A DNA stretch of 64,000 bases from Streptomonospora nanhaiensis (GTDB lineage Bacteria > Actinomycetota > Actinomycetes > Streptosporangiales > Streptosporangiaceae), in assembly GCF_026642255.1 (NCBI RefSeq), contig NZ_CP113264.1:2294001-2358000 (forward strand), read 5' to 3'. Within the stretch, counting starts at the first letter, position 1, and the number at the start of each line of letters is the position of its first letter. Below are positions 42,505 through 51,765 of this stretch, in pieces. The position numbers and the translations under genes were made by a program. A model generated the notes under the pieces. The model saw only the letters and a program-made list of their open reading frames with translations. It was not told the DNA's origin and did not search any database.

Positions 42505-43515
42505 TCAGAGCAGCGCGTTGGCCTCGCGGTGGCGCCCGGCCGCGTTGTAGGCGCCGGCCAGGTCGCGGCGCAGCCGCAGGGTCAGGCGCCGCACCTCCGG
42601 GTCGCCGGAGGAGTTCAGCGCCACCCGGTAGGCCTCGCGCAGGCTCTCCACCGCCTCGTCGGTGCGGCCCGCCTGCGTGTAGGCGCGGCCCAGCCGGTGG
42701 TGCACCGCCAGGGTGTCCAGGTGGCCCTTGCCCAGGCGGCGGCGCCGCGCGGCCAGGACCATGCGGAGCTGGTTGATCGCCTCGTCGTAGCGCCCGGACA
42801 TGTTGTGCGCCGCGCTCAGCCCCAGCCGCAGCTCCTCGCGCCGCTCGGTCGAGGCCACGTCCTCGATCGCCTGCTGGTAGTGCGCGACCGCCGCGTCCAG
42901 GCGGCCGCTGCGCCGGTAGCAGACGGCCAGGCGCATGCGCGCCTCCACGGTGTCCTCGTCGGAGGCGCCGAACTGGCGCTCGCGCTCGCGCAGCAGCAGC
43001 TCCCACTGCCCGGAGGCGTCCGCCGGGCGCCCGGCGTCCTCGTAGGCCCAGGCCAGGTTCTCCCGGATGATCTCGGTGCGCGGGTGCTCGTCGCCGAAGA
43101 CCGCGACCGCCTCGGACAGCGCCAGCTCGAACTGCTGCACCGCCGCCTGGCGGCGCCCCATCTGCGCGTACTTGGTCGCCAGGTTGTTGCGGGCGGTGAT
43201 GGTGTCGGGGTGCTCGGTGCCCAGCCGCTCCACGAGGGAGCGCAGGGCGCGCTCCAGGGAGGCGGCCCGCATGCCCGACGTGGGCGCGGGGGCGCCGTCC
43301 GGGGTGCTCTCGGAGCGCTCCTCTGCCAGGGAGAGCGTCTCGAACCCCCCGCCGCCGACGGGGGCCGGACTCGGCACAGGGGTCTCGGCCGGACGGGTCA
43401 CGGACCGTTCCTCGCGAGCGGGTACGGCGCTGGCGGAATCGGCGGACCGTGTCCTGGTCGCACCCGTCAACCCGGTCTCGCGCAGCAACGCACGCCAGAA
43501 CGACAGCAGACTCAC
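42505..43515 (-). CDS. Tetratricopeptide-repeat protein
   Basis: Protein of 336 residues from the second of two adjacent GTGs (43515), best spaced behind AGGGA; starts at 43518 or 43536 are alternatives. After about 70 low-complexity residues it is made of TPR units of about 42 residues, for example LGTEHPDTITARNNLATKYAQMGRRQAAVQQFELAL split over two helices, then FGDEHPRTEIIRENLAWAYEDAG, LDTLAVHHRLGRAYTQAGRTDEA and others. The GxxHPDTL pattern is that of the kinesin-light-chain-like TPRs found in actinomycete regulators. No enzymatic or DNA-binding domain is present, so it is probably a scaffold. A Crp-type site lies 150 bp upstream. Confidence 0.88.
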   Translation of the reverse strand: MSLLSFWRALLRETGLTGATRTRSADSASAVPAREERSVTRPAETPVPSPAPVGGGGFETLSLAEERSESTPDGAPAPTSGMRAASLERALRSLVERLGTEHPDTITARNNLATKYAQMGRRQAAVQQFELALSEAVAVFGDEHPRTEIIRENLAWAYEDAGRPADASGQWELLLRERERQFGASDEDTVEARMRLAVCYRRSGRLDAAVAHYQQAIEDVASTERREELRLGLSAAHNMSGRYDEAINQLRMVLAARRRRLGKGHLDTLAVHHRLGRAYTQAGRTDEAVESLREAYRVALNSSGDPEVRRLTLRLRRDLAGAYNAAGRHREANALL

Positions 43516-43664
43516 CACATTTCCCTGATCGCGCAACCGCGGCCTCGCAGCCGACGGCCGTCACACCCGTAAGAGGTCAAGAAGCCCTGATATTCCAAGG
43601 CACGTTTCTATAACTTAATCGGACACGGGGCTACGGAACAGGCGTCAAACACCCTTATGGGTCG

Positions 43665-43678
43665 GTGACTTCCGTCAC
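43665..43678. promoter_or_regulatory. Crp/GlxR-type binding site
   Basis: GTGA-CTTCCG-TCAC matches the GTGA-N6-TCAC core of Crp-family sites, with one more symmetric base pair inside each arm (GTGAC/GTCAC). It is 150 bp upstream of the TPR gene, beyond the end of rnd, so the TPR gene is the target. Confidence 0.6.
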
Positions 43679-43711
43679 GTTTGGATTGATTGGGTGAGAA
43701 GCGGGTAAACG

Positions 43712-44974
43712 CTAGCTTTTCTCCGCGTCCCGCAAGGCCGTGGCCAGGGGTTCCGCGGTCAGGCCCACCTGCCACTCACGTGCCCCGCGCTCGCGCAGGA
43801 AAACCCCCACGGCGTCGGGGTCCACGGTCTCCGGGGGCGCCCAGGCGAGCCGGCGGACCGTGTCCGGCAGCAGGAGGTTCTCCGTCGGCATCACGATCTC
43901 CTCGGCGATGCCCGTGACCGTGGTCCGCGCGGCCTCCAGCCTCCGCGCGGCCTCGGGGGCCCGGTCCGCCCAGCGGTTCACCGGCGGCGGGCCGTCGCCC
44001 GGCGCGTTGGGTCGGGGCAGGTCGGCCTGCGCCATGTCGCGCGCGCGGTTGACCGCCTTGATCCACGTCGTCAGGTAGCGGCGGGCGAGCTTGATCCCGA
44101 ACTGCCGGATCTTGGCCAGGTCGGTCGTGGAGCGGGGCATCGTCGTCGCCGCCTCCACGATCGCCGCGTCCGGGAGCACCCGCCCGGGCGAGATGTCCCG
44201 CTCCTGGGCGATGCGGTCGCGTTCGTACCAGAGCTCGCGCACGGCGGCCAGGGCGCGCTGGTTGCGCACCCGGTGGATGCCCGAGGTGCGGCGCCAGGGG
44301 TCGGTCCGCGGCTCCTTGGGCGGAGCCGCCAGGACCGCGGCGAACTCCTCGCGGGCCCAGCCGAGCTTGCCGGTCTCCTCCAGCTCGGCCTCCAGGGAGT
44401 CGCGGAGCTCGATGAGGATCTCCACGTCCAGGGCCGCGTACCGCAGCCAGTCCTCGGGGAGGGGGCGCTGCGACCAGTCCACCGCGGAGTGCTCCTTGGC
44501 GAGCCGGATGTCGAGCATCCGCTCCACCATGAAGCCCAGGCCCACCCTGGGATGGCCCAGGAGCCGCCCGGCCAGTTCGGTGTCGAACAGCCGCTTCGGG
44601 CGGAGGTTGACCTCGGACAGGCACGGCAGGTCCTGGTGGGCGGCGTGCAGCACCACCTCGGCCTCGCCCACCGCCGCGTCGAGTCCGCTCAGGTCCGGGC
44701 ACGCGATGGGGTCGATCAGCGCCGACCCCGCGCCGTTGCGGCGCAGCTGGACGAGGTAGGCCCGCTGTCCGTACCGGTAGCCGGAGGCGCGCTCGGCGTC
44801 CACCGCCACGGGGCCCGTGCCGGCGGAGAGCGCCGCGATGACACCGGCCAGGGTCTCGGCGTCGGCGGTGACCTCGGGCAGGCCCTCACGGGGTTCCCGC
44901 AGCAGGGGCGCCCTCTCAGCGTCGTCGTCGCCTGGTTCGCGGGGGTCTGTCTTGGAGTTCAACGCGTTCGCCAC
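43712..44974 (-). CDS. rnd: Ribonuclease D
   Basis: Protein of 420 residues from a GTG. The 3'-5' exonuclease domain (about 35-210) has the DEDD residues: VDAERASGYRYGQRAYLVQL (Exo I Asp and Glu), LHAAHQDLPCLSE (Exo II Asp) and RYAALDVEILIEL (Exo III, Tyr and Asp). An HRDC domain follows near 225-310 (RNQRALAAVRELWYERDRIA). It trims RNA 3' ends, notably tRNA precursors. Adjacency to the DUF3000 gene on the same strand is a common actinobacterial arrangement, but a terminator separates the two here. Confidence 0.95.
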   Translation of the reverse strand: MANALNSKTDPREPGDDDAERAPLLREPREGLPEVTADAETLAGVIAALSAGTGPVAVDAERASGYRYGQRAYLVQLRRNGAGSALIDPIACPDLSGLDAAVGEAEVVLHAAHQDLPCLSEVNLRPKRLFDTELAGRLLGHPRVGLGFMVERMLDIRLAKEHSAVDWSQRPLPEDWLRYAALDVEILIELRDSLEAELEETGKLGWAREEFAAVLAAPPKEPRTDPWRRTSGIHRVRNQRALAAVRELWYERDRIAQERDISPGRVLPDAAIVEAATTMPRSTTDLAKIRQFGIKLARRYLTTWIKAVNRARDMAQADLPRPNAPGDGPPPVNRWADRAPEAARRLEAARTTVTGIAEEIVMPTENLLLPDTVRRLAWAPPETVDPDAVGVFLRERGAREWQVGLTAEPLATALRDAEKS

Positions 44975-45095
44975 ACCACTACGGTATGCGCTGTCGCCAC
45001 CGGACGTGGAAATCGGGTGGCTTCCGCGCAGCCGCGCACCCCTCCGCGCGCCCGGCCCCCGCCACCCGGGAGCCGGGGCCCCGCGGGCACGGGAA

Positions 45096-45132
45096 CGGGC
45101 CGCCGGGCGCGCACCGCCGCCCCGGCGGCCCG
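45096..45132 (-). terminator. Terminator after the DUF3000 gene
   Basis: CGGGCCGCCGGG (45096-45107) and CCCGGCGGCCCG (45121-45132) are perfectly complementary, 12 bases after the DUF3000 stop. Confidence 0.65.
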
Positions 45133-45143
45133 ACCGCCCCGGG

Positions 45144-45719
45144 TCAGGGTCGCGAACGCTGGCGGCGTATGTCGGCGACGTCCAGCGGGGGCAGCCCCGC
45201 CGCGGAGGCGAGCAGCGCCGCCCACGCGTCGGCGTGCACGGACAGGTCGTCGGACTCCGGGGTCCACGAGGCGCGCATCTCGACCTCGGTGGTGGAGCCC
45301 TGGTCCGACTTCGTGCCGAAACCCTCGGTGGTCGCGCGGGTGACGGTGCCGCTCAGGGTGTGGTGCGTGGCCGCACTCGCCTCCAGGGCGTCGGTGAGCC
45401 AGCTCCACGCGACCGGTCCGAGCAGCGGATCGGTCGCGATGTCCGACTCCAGTTCGGAGTTGACCTGGCAGACCACTCGGAAGGGGCCGGGCCAGTCGCG
45501 GGTGTTCTCGGGGTCGTACAGCACGATGAGACGGCCCCAGGCGACCTCCTCGCCGTCCACCGTCACCTCGGCGGACACGGCGGCGGAGTGGGGGGCCAAC
45601 CGCTGGGGGGCGGGTATCTCCCGGACGGTGATCTCGGGGCGGTGGAGGGGTGAGTGCAGGGCCTCGACCGCTCGCCGGAACGTCTCATGCGCGTCCTCGG
45701 CGCTACCGACATCGGGCAT
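45144..45719 (-). CDS. DUF3000-family protein
   Basis: Protein of 191 residues from the ATG at 45719 (MPDVGSAEDAHETFRRAVEAL). It matches what I know of the DUF3000 family: REIPAPQRLAPHSAAVSAEV, GRLIVLYDPENTRDWPGPFRVVCQ and SWLTDALEASAATHHTLSGTVT are its characteristic segments. The family is restricted to actinobacteria and typically lies between rnd and hemE, as here. No signal peptide or membrane segment is present. The function is unknown; conservation of position suggests a housekeeping role. Confidence 0.9.
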   Translation of the reverse strand: MPDVGSAEDAHETFRRAVEALHSPLHRPEITVREIPAPQRLAPHSAAVSAEVTVDGEEVAWGRLIVLYDPENTRDWPGPFRVVCQVNSELESDIATDPLLGPVAWSWLTDALEASAATHHTLSGTVTRATTEGFGTKSDQGSTTEVEMRASWTPESDDLSVHADAWAALLASAAGLPPLDVADIRRQRSRP

Positions 45720-46011
45720 GGTGGAAACGTCAGCCTTCGTTCTCTGGTGATCACGCACCGGCGGGTGTCGTCTGAACGTGCTCCGCCGTCCCGCCGCGGG
45801 CGGGGGGAGGGGCACGCACCCGACCGTGGCACGAGTCACCGGTCGCGGGTCGGAGTTGGAGCGGCGTGTCGGTGTTTTGTGATGATCTTGGGACCGGGTC
45901 GCCTTCTACCGCGCCGGTTCGGGACCTTCGGCCGTCCCGGGGCCCCGCCGCCGCCACCCCGCTCGGGCGATCCGAGTGGGAGTACCGGGGAGGGCATGGC
46001 ACGATCGAGGG

Positions 46012-47043
46012 GTGACCCTGCAAGAATCTCCTTTCCTCCGCGCCTGCCGGCGCCTTCCCGTGACCCACACGCCGGTGTGGTTCATGCGCCAGGCCGGACG
46101 CTCCCTGCCCGAGTACCGACGGGTGCGCGCCGACGTCCCGATGCTTGAGGCGTGCGCGCGCCCCGACATGATCACCGAGATCACGATGCAACCGGTGCGC
46201 CGGTACGACGTCGACGCCGCGATCTTCTTCAGCGACATCGTCGTGCCGCTCAAGGCCATCGGCATCGACCTCGACATCAAGCCCGGGGTCGGCCCCGTGG
46301 TCGCCGACCCGATCCGGGAGGCGACCGGGGTCAAGCGGCTCCGCGAGATCGAGCCCGACGACCTGACCTACGTGACCGAGGCGGTCGGCCTGCTGGTCGA
46401 CGAGCTGGGCGACAAGCCGCTCATCGGATTCGCGGGCGCCCCGTTCACCCTGGCCTCGTACCTCATCGAGGGCGGCCCGTCCAAGAACCACGAGCACACC
46501 AAGGCGCTCATGTACGGCGAGCCCGAGCTGTGGGACGAGCTGATGCGCCGCCTGGCCACCATCACGCTGGGCTTCCTGCGCACCCAGATCGAGGCGGGGG
46601 CCAGCGCGGTCCAGCTCTTCGACTCCTGGGTCGGGGCGCTCAGCGCCGAGGACTACCGCGCCTCCGTGCTCCCGTACACGTCGTGGATCTTCGGTCAGCT
46701 CAGCGAGTACGAGGTGCCGCGCATCCACTTCGGCGTGGGCACCGGCGAGCTCCTCGGCCTGCTCAGCGAGGCGGGGGCCGACGTCGTGGGCGTGGACTGG
46801 CGGGTCCCCCTGGACAAGGCCGCCCAGCGCGTCCAGCCGGGCACCGCGCTCCAGGGCAACCTGGACCCCGCGACGCTGTTCGCGCCCTGGGAGGTCGTCG
46901 CCGAGCGGACCCGCGACATCCTCTCCCGCGGCCGCGCCGCGGACGGGCACATCTTCAACCTGGGACACGGGGTGCTGCCGAGCACCGACCCGGACGTGCT
47001 CCAGCGCCTCACGGCGTTCGTGCACGAGGAGACCGCCGTCTAG
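46012..47043 (+). CDS. hemE: Uroporphyrinogen decarboxylase
   Basis: Protein of 343 residues from the GTG at 46012, chosen because [13 protein letters not shown] is the usual N-terminus in relatives; the frame is open from 45976. Family signatures are [19 protein letters not shown] (about 20-38, with the substrate-binding Arg pair) and [21 protein letters not shown] (about 138). [34 protein letters not shown] is also conserved. It removes four carboxyl groups from uroporphyrinogen III to give coproporphyrinogen III. With the oxidase and HemQ genes 1.5 kb downstream it forms the local haem cluster; it is divergent from DUF3000. Confidence 0.97.
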   Translation: MTLQESPFLRACRRLPVTHTPVWFMRQAGRSLPEYRRVRADVPMLEACARPDMITEITMQPVRRYDVDAAIFFSDIVVPLKAIGIDLDIKPGVGPVVADPIREATGVKRLREIEPDDLTYVTEAVGLLVDELGDKPLIGFAGAPFTLASYLIEGGPSKNHEHTKALMYGEPELWDELMRRLATITLGFLRTQIEAGASAVQLFDSWVGALSAEDYRASVLPYTSWIFGQLSEYEVPRIHFGVGTGELLGLLSEAGADVVGVDWRVPLDKAAQRVQPGTALQGNLDPATLFAPWEVVAERTRDILSRGRAADGHIFNLGHGVLPSTDPDVLQRLTAFVHEETAV

Positions 47044-47110
47044 ACGACGCGTGCGCTCCCGGACCGGACACGGCGGGAGCCCCCGGCAGCCGGGGACCGC
47101 GGCACACATC

Positions 47111-47143
47111 GGCGGCGCCCGCCCCTCGGGGCCGGGCGCCGCC
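47111..47143. terminator. Terminator between hemE and the DUF4349 gene
   Basis: GGCGGCGCCCG pairs with CGGGCGCCGCC, and an inner CCCC/GGGG pair with a one-base bulge extends the stem around TC. It serves both converging genes. Confidence 0.65.
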
Positions 47144-47151
47144 GCGCGCGG

Positions 47152-48258
47152 TCAGCCGCCGCTGCCGTCCTTCGCGCCGGTCCCCTCCCCGGGGTCCTCG
47201 CCGTCGGCGGTCCCGGACGGCGCAGGGGACGCTGCCGCCGCGGCGCTCCCGCCGCCGGGCTTGCGCGGTGCGGCGGCGCCGCTCCGCGCGGCCTCGGTCC
47301 CGCGGCGCCCGCCCGAGGCCTTGCGCCCGGGGGCCGCGCCGCGCCGGCGCGAGCGGTACCACCACAGCGGCCCGGCGCCGAGCACCGCGGCCGCGACCAG
47401 GAACGGCAGCAGCCAGCCCGCGACCACGGCGACGCCCCCTCCGAGGGCCACCAGCGCGCGCCAACCGCGCTCCAGGCCGCCGAGGAAGCCGATGCCCTCC
47501 TCCGACGGCTCCTCCAGGTAGGTCTCCGGCGGGGTCAGCCGCAGGTGCACCGTCGAGTACGCGGTCTGGTTCGTCAGTGTCTCCAGGCGCGCCTGGAAGG
47601 CCTCCAGCTCCGACTGCCGCGTCTGGATCTCGCTCTCCACCCGCAGCAGGTCGTCGACGTCACGGGCCTCCTCCAGGTAGCCGCGCAGCGTCTCCAGCGA
47701 GGCCTCGGAGGACGCGATGCGGCTCTCGACGTCCGCCACCTCCTCGGTGACGTCCTCCACGGACCGCTCCAGGTTGGAGCGGTCGCCCAGCTCGCCCAGG
47801 GCCTCCAGGGCCCCCTCGTAGCCGTCGTTGGGCACGCGCAGGGTCAGGTTGCCCTCGGGGGTGCCGCCGGCGGGCGTGGAGAGGCTCTCCGAGGCGATGT
47901 AGCCGCCCGCCCCGATCGTGAGCTCCTTGGCGAGCTCGGAGGCCTCCGACACGTCGTCCACCCGGACGGTCAGGTCCGCGGTGTGGACGAGGTCGCGCTC
48001 GCCGACCTCGACGTCGGCTCCGACCGAGGAGGAGGGGGCGTCCTCCTGCTCGACGCCCCCGCCCCCGTCGTCGGCGCCCACGGCGCGCTCCCCGGCCGCG
48101 GCGGGACCCCCCTCGGAGCCCCCGCCCGCGAAGCTGTCGGAGCTGCCGGAGCTGCTGAGCCCACCGGCCCCGCAGGCCGTGAGGAGCAGGGCCGCGAGGC
48201 CCACGGAGAACGCTGCCCCGGCGACACGCCGCGCCGGGGGGACCGCTGAAGTAGCCAT
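47152..48258 (-). CDS. DUF4349 lipoprotein
   Basis: Protein of 368 residues from the ATG at 48258. A lipoprotein signal peptide ends in LLTACGAG, with the Cys as lipidation site. A low-complexity Ser/Gly/Glu stretch follows, then the DUF4349 domain: RDLVHTADLTVRVDDVSEASELAKEL, GGYIASESLS, NLTLRVPNDGYEGALEAL and the coiled coil ESRIASSEASLETLRGYLEEARDVDDLLRVESEIQTRQSELEAFQARLE. One membrane segment near residues 295-325 precedes a basic Ala-rich tail. The function is unknown; it is probably an envelope protein. It is divergent from the haem oxidase gene. Confidence 0.9.
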   Translation of the reverse strand: MATSAVPPARRVAGAAFSVGLAALLLTACGAGGLSSSGSSDSFAGGGSEGGPAAAGERAVGADDGGGGVEQEDAPSSSVGADVEVGERDLVHTADLTVRVDDVSEASELAKELTIGAGGYIASESLSTPAGGTPEGNLTLRVPNDGYEGALEALGELGDRSNLERSVEDVTEEVADVESRIASSEASLETLRGYLEEARDVDDLLRVESEIQTRQSELEAFQARLETLTNQTAYSTVHLRLTPPETYLEEPSEEGIGFLGGLERGWRALVALGGGVAVVAGWLLPFLVAAAVLGAGPLWWYRSRRRGAAPGRKASGGRRGTEAARSGAAAPRKPGGGSAAAAASPAPSGTADGEDPGEGTGAKDGSGG

Positions 48259-48548
48259 GAACGTTCGACGCGCCCGGCTCCGCGCCCGGTTGCGGGCCTT
48301 CGGTAACGACCCCGCAACAGGGCCGCCGGGACGGGCGGGACCGGGGGGTACGGCGGGGCCCGGCCGGAATCCGTGGGAGGAGGGGCGCCGGAGCGCTCCG
48401 CGCCTCGCCGCCGGAAGGGGGCGCCCCCGCCGCCGCACCGTCCCGGCCCCCGTGGCCCGCTCCCCGGCGCCGGAGGGGGACCGAGGCCACCGGGTGCCAG
48501 GAGGTATGGCGGATCACTGTGACCCGCGACATCTGGGAAGCTGGTGAC

Positions 48549-50015
48549 ATGCCTGAAGCACCGCACGTCGTCGTGGTCGGCGGAGGGGTCTCCGGACTCA
48601 CCGCCGCGCACCGCCTCCGTGGTCTCGGCGCCGCCGTCACGGTGGTCGAGTCCGCCGACCGCCCCGGGGGGAAGCTGCGCGCGTCCCCGGTGGCGGGGGT
48701 GCCCATGGACGCGGGCGCCGAGGCGGTCCTCGCCCGCCGCCCCGAGGCCGTCGACCTGTTCTCGGAGCTCGGGCTGGAGGACCGGGTCGTGCACCCCGGG
48801 CCGGGCGCCGCCGCCGTCTACAGCCGGGGCCGCGTGCGCCCCCTGCCCCGGGGCCAGCTCATGGGGGTGCCGGGGGACCTGCGCGCCCTCGCCCGCAGCG
48901 GCGTGCTGTCGTGGCCGGGCACCGTGCGTGCCGGGCTCGACCTGGTCCGGCCGCGCACGCCCGTCCGCGGCGACGTGTCCGTCGCCGCCTACGTCGGCGC
49001 CCGCATGGGCCCCGAGGTCGTCGACCGCCTCGTCGAACCCCTCCTGGGCGGTGTGTACGCGGGCCGCGCCGACCTCCTCTCCCTGGACTCGACCCTGCCC
49101 CAGATCGCGCCGATGGCGCGCGGCGACCGCTCCCTGATGAGGGCGGTGCACACCAGCCTCCGGGGCCGGGGCGCCGCGCCCACCAGGCCGGGACCGGTGT
49201 TCGCCTCCCTGCGCGGAGGCGTCGCGGAGCTCGTCGCCGCGCTCGCCGAGCGCCACGCCGCGGACCTGAGGACCGGGACCCGCGCCGCCTCCCTCGAACG
49301 CCTCCCCGAGGGCTGGAGGGTGCACCTGGACGGCGGCGAGCCGGTCGCCTGCGACGCCGTCCTCCTGGCGTGCCCCGCCCCGGAGGCCTCCCGCCTGCTC
49401 ACCGGGCACGCGCCCGGGGCCGCACGCGACCTGGGCGGGGTGCGGTACGCCAGCATGGCGCTCGTGACGCTCGTCCTGCCCGCCGCCGCCTTCCCGCGGC
49501 CCCTGACCGGGACCGGGTTCCTGGTCCCGGCGGGGGAGGGGCTCACCGTCAAGGCCGCCACGTTCTCCAGCAACAAGTGGCCCTGGCTCGCCGAGGCGCT
49601 GGCCGAGGCCAACCCCGGCGAGGACCTGGTGGCCGTGCGCTGCTCGATCGGCCGGTTCGGCGACGACGCCGTGCTGGAGCGCTCCGACGGGGAACTGGAG
49701 GCGGCGGCGCGCGCGGACCTCGCACGGGTCACCGGCATGGCCGGCCGTCCCGTGGACAGCCGGGTCACCCGGTGGAACGGCGGGCTGCCCCAGTACTCCG
49801 TCGGCCACGCCGACCTCGTCGAGCGCCTCCGCGCCGACGTGCACCGCGTCCCGGGGCTGGGGGTGTGCGGCGCGGTCTACGGAGGCGTCGGCATCCCCGC
49901 CTGCATCGCTGACGCCGACCGGCAGGCCGAACGCCTGGTCGGCGCACTCTCGACCCACGGCCGCAGCGGCGGCGGACACGCCGCCGGAACGAACCAGCAA
50001 GGAGTCAACCCGTGA
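48549..50015 (+). CDS. hemY: Coproporphyrinogen/protoporphyrinogen oxidase, FAD-dependent
   Basis: Protein of 488 residues from the ATG at 48549. The FAD-binding motif is [27 protein letters not shown] (about 8-34), followed by [27 protein letters not shown], as in HemY/Cgo[24 protein letters not shown] is the conserved central segment, and the C-terminal [23 protein letters not shown] closes the FAD site. In actinobacteria this enzyme oxidises coproporphyrinogen III to coproporphyrin III, the step before iron insertion and HemQ. The stop overlaps the hemQ start by four bases, so the two are coupled. Confidence 0.95.
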   Translation: MPEAPHVVVVGGGVSGLTAAHRLRGLGAAVTVVESADRPGGKLRASPVAGVPMDAGAEAVLARRPEAVDLFSELGLEDRVVHPGPGAAAVYSRGRVRPLPRGQLMGVPGDLRALARSGVLSWPGTVRAGLDLVRPRTPVRGDVSVAAYVGARMGPEVVDRLVEPLLGGVYAGRADLLSLDSTLPQIAPMARGDRSLMRAVHTSLRGRGAAPTRPGPVFASLRGGVAELVAALAERHAADLRTGTRAASLERLPEGWRVHLDGGEPVACDAVLLACPAPEASRLLTGHAPGAARDLGGVRYASMALVTLVLPAAAFPRPLTGTGFLVPAGEGLTVKAATFSSNKWPWLAEALAEANPGEDLVAVRCSIGRFGDDAVLERSDGELEAAARADLARVTGMAGRPVDSRVTRWNGGLPQYSVGHADLVERLRADVHRVPGLGVCGAVYGGVGIPACIADADRQAERLVGALSTHGRSGGGHAAGTNQQGVNP

Positions 50016-50722
50016 CGGGCCAGCAGAACGAAGCCGTCGGCCAGGACGGCACCGACCTCAACAAGCTCATCCGCTACACCATGTGGTCGGTCTTCAAGGT
50101 CGACCGCCTCGACGGCGTCGACCGGGGCGCGGCCGCCGACGAGCTGCGCACGCTCCTGGACAAGGCGGCCGAGAGCGGCGTGACCACCCGGGGCGCCTAC
50201 GACGTGCAGGGCTTCCGGGCCGACGCCGACATCATGTTCTGGTGGGTGGCGGACACCCCCGAGCAGCTCCAGGAGGTCTACACGGCGTTCCGCCGCACGG
50301 AGGTCGGCCGCGCCTCGAGCCCCGTGTGGTCGGTCATGGGCCTCCACCGCCCGGCCGAGTTCAACCGGGGCCACGTCCCGGCCTTCCTCGCCGGGGAGGA
50401 GCCGCGCGACAACATCTGCGTCTACCCGTTCGTGCGCTCCTACGAGTGGTACCTGCTGCCGGACGACGAGCGCCGCGCGATGCTCGCCGAGCACGGTCGC
50501 ATGGCCGCCCCCTACCCGGACGTGCGCGCCAACACGGTGTCCTCGTTCGGCCTCAACGACTACGAGTGGCTGCTCGCCTTCGAGGCCGACGAGCTGTACC
50601 GCATCGTGGACCTGATGCGCCACCTGCGCGGCGCCAAGGCGCGCCTGCACACCCGCGAGGAGCTGCCGTTCTACACCGGCCGCCGCAAGGGCGTCGCGGA
50701 ACTGGTCGACGCCCTGCCCTAG
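50012..50722 (+). CDS. hemQ: Coproheme decarboxylase
   Basis: Protein of 236 residues from the GTG at 50012, overlapping the oxidase stop. It belongs to the chlorite dismutase family, HemQ group: [49 protein letters not shown] and [15 protein letters not shown], the last with the catalytic Tyr. It decarboxylates two propionates of coproheme to give haem b, the last step of the coproporphyrin-dependent pathway. Presence here shows that the organism uses that pathway rather than the classical protoporphyrin one. The ferrochelatase is not in the window. Confidence 0.96.
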   Translation: MTGQQNEAVGQDGTDLNKLIRYTMWSVFKVDRLDGVDRGAAADELRTLLDKAAESGVTTRGAYDVQGFRADADIMFWWVADTPEQLQEVYTAFRRTEVGRASSPVWSVMGLHRPAEFNRGHVPAFLAGEEPRDNICVYPFVRSYEWYLLPDDERRAMLAEHGRMAAPYPDVRANTVSSFGLNDYEWLLAFEADELYRIVDLMRHLRGAKARLHTREELPFYTGRRKGVAELVDALP

Positions 50723-50750
50723 GTCCACCGGGCGGAGGGGCCGGTGACGC

Positions 50751-50777
50751 CCACTCCGCGCGACACGGGCGGAGTGG
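50751..50777. terminator. Hairpin 1 in the hemQ-pssA gap
   Basis: CCACTCCGC (50751-50759) and GCGGAGTGG (50769-50777), perfect 9-bp arms, 28 bases after the hemQ stop. Probably the hemQ terminator. Confidence 0.55.
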
Positions 50778-50826
50778 CCTGCCGGCGGCCGGGCGGACGC
50801 GACGTCCCACCGGCCGCCGGCAGGCC
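50776..50826. terminator. Hairpin 2 in the hemQ-pssA gap
   Basis: Perfect 17-bp arms (50776-50792 and 50810-50826) around a 17-nt loop. It overlaps the end of hairpin 1 by two bases, so the two could be alternative structures. Confidence 0.6.
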
Positions 50827-50896
50827 CCCGCTGTTCCACCGCCCGGGCTGCCGCGCCGTCGGTGACGGTCGGGGAGCCGGGGCGGACCGGGAACGC

Positions 50897-50940
50897 GGAG
50901 CGCCCCGGGCGGAGGCCCTCGCCTCCGTCCGGGGCGCTCC
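50897..50940 (-). terminator. Hairpin 3 in the hemQ-pssA gap, pssA terminator
   Basis: GGAGCGCCCCGG (50897-50908) pairs with CCGGGGCGCTCC (50929-50940); the stem continues through a G-U pair and CGGAGGC/GCCTCCG. It begins 15 bases after the pssA stop on the minus strand. Confidence 0.7.
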
Positions 50941-50955
50941 CCGTGCGTCCCCGCC

Positions 50956-51765
50956 TCAGCCCCGGGCGGAGGCGGACCTCCGCGTGGCCAGCACGTAGAA
51001 GGGGATCGTCACGATGAAGCCCAGCACGAGCGCGCTCATCAGGTAGATGAGCGACTGCCCGGCGGGGAGCCCCATGCCCCAGGCGGCCATGAGGGCCACG
51101 CCGAAGCCGAGCACGCCCAGGACCGCGTAGGCCTTGCGGCCGCGGGGCTTGGGGTACTCCATGCGGCTCACCATCAGCCAGGAGATGAGCAGCACCGCCG
51201 CGACCCCCGCGAGCAGGGGCGGGTCGAGCAGCACCACCGTCACCACCGCCATCGCGCCGAACGGGCAGGGCAGCCCGGTGAAGTAGTCCGCGCCCGGGGC
51301 CTGGCAGGAGAACCGGGCCAGCCGCACGATCACCGCGAGCAGCACCGCGCCGCCCGCGGCCACCGGCAGCAGGCCGGCGTCCCCGGCCTGCATGGCCCAC
51401 ACGACGAAGAAGAACGCCGGGGCGAACCCGAAGCTGATCACGTCGGCGAGGTTGTCCAGCTCGGCGCCCATGCCGCTGCCGCCCAGCTTGCGGGCGACCC
51501 GGCCGTCGAGCACGTCGAGGGCGGCCGCGACCATCATCAGGCCCACGACCGTGGCCATCGCGGTGCGCGGCAGCGGGCCGGCCGCCCCGGCGGCGGCGTG
51601 GGCGGTCTGTGCCACGACCAGCGCCCACACGGCGAGGAAGCCGCACAGGGCGTTGCCCAGGGTCAGGTAGTCGGCCACGCCGAGGCGCAGCAGGGGGGCC
51701 GCCTCGACGGCGCCCGCGGGCCGTTCGGCCGCGGCCACGCCCTCCGCGCTCTCAGTCGGCGTCAA
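50956..51765 (-). CDS. pssA: CDP-diacylglycerol--serine O-phosphatidyltransferase
   Basis: Protein of 269 residues if it starts at the TTG at 51765, spaced well behind CGGAGAAA and overlapping the psd stop by 14 bases; a GTG at 51738 is an alternative. The CDP-alcohol phosphotransferase signature is complete: DVLDGRVARKLGGSGMGAELDNLADVISFGFAP. About seven membrane segments surround it. It makes phosphatidylserine from CDP-diacylglycerol and serine at the membrane; the psd product then decarboxylates it to phosphatidylethanolamine. Coupling of psd and pssA is usual in actinobacteria. Confidence 0.95.
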   Translation of the reverse strand: MTPTESAEGVAAAERPAGAVEAAPLLRLGVADYLTLGNALCGFLAVWALVVAQTAHAAAGAAGPLPRTAMATVVGLMMVAAALDVLDGRVARKLGGSGMGAELDNLADVISFGFAPAFFFVVWAMQAGDAGLLPVAAGGAVLLAVIVRLARFSCQAPGADYFTGLPCPFGAMAVVTVVLLDPPLLAGVAAVLLISWLMVSRMEYPKPRGRKAYAVLGVLGFGVALMAAWGMGLPAGQSLIYLMSALVLGFIVTIPFYVLATRRSASARG

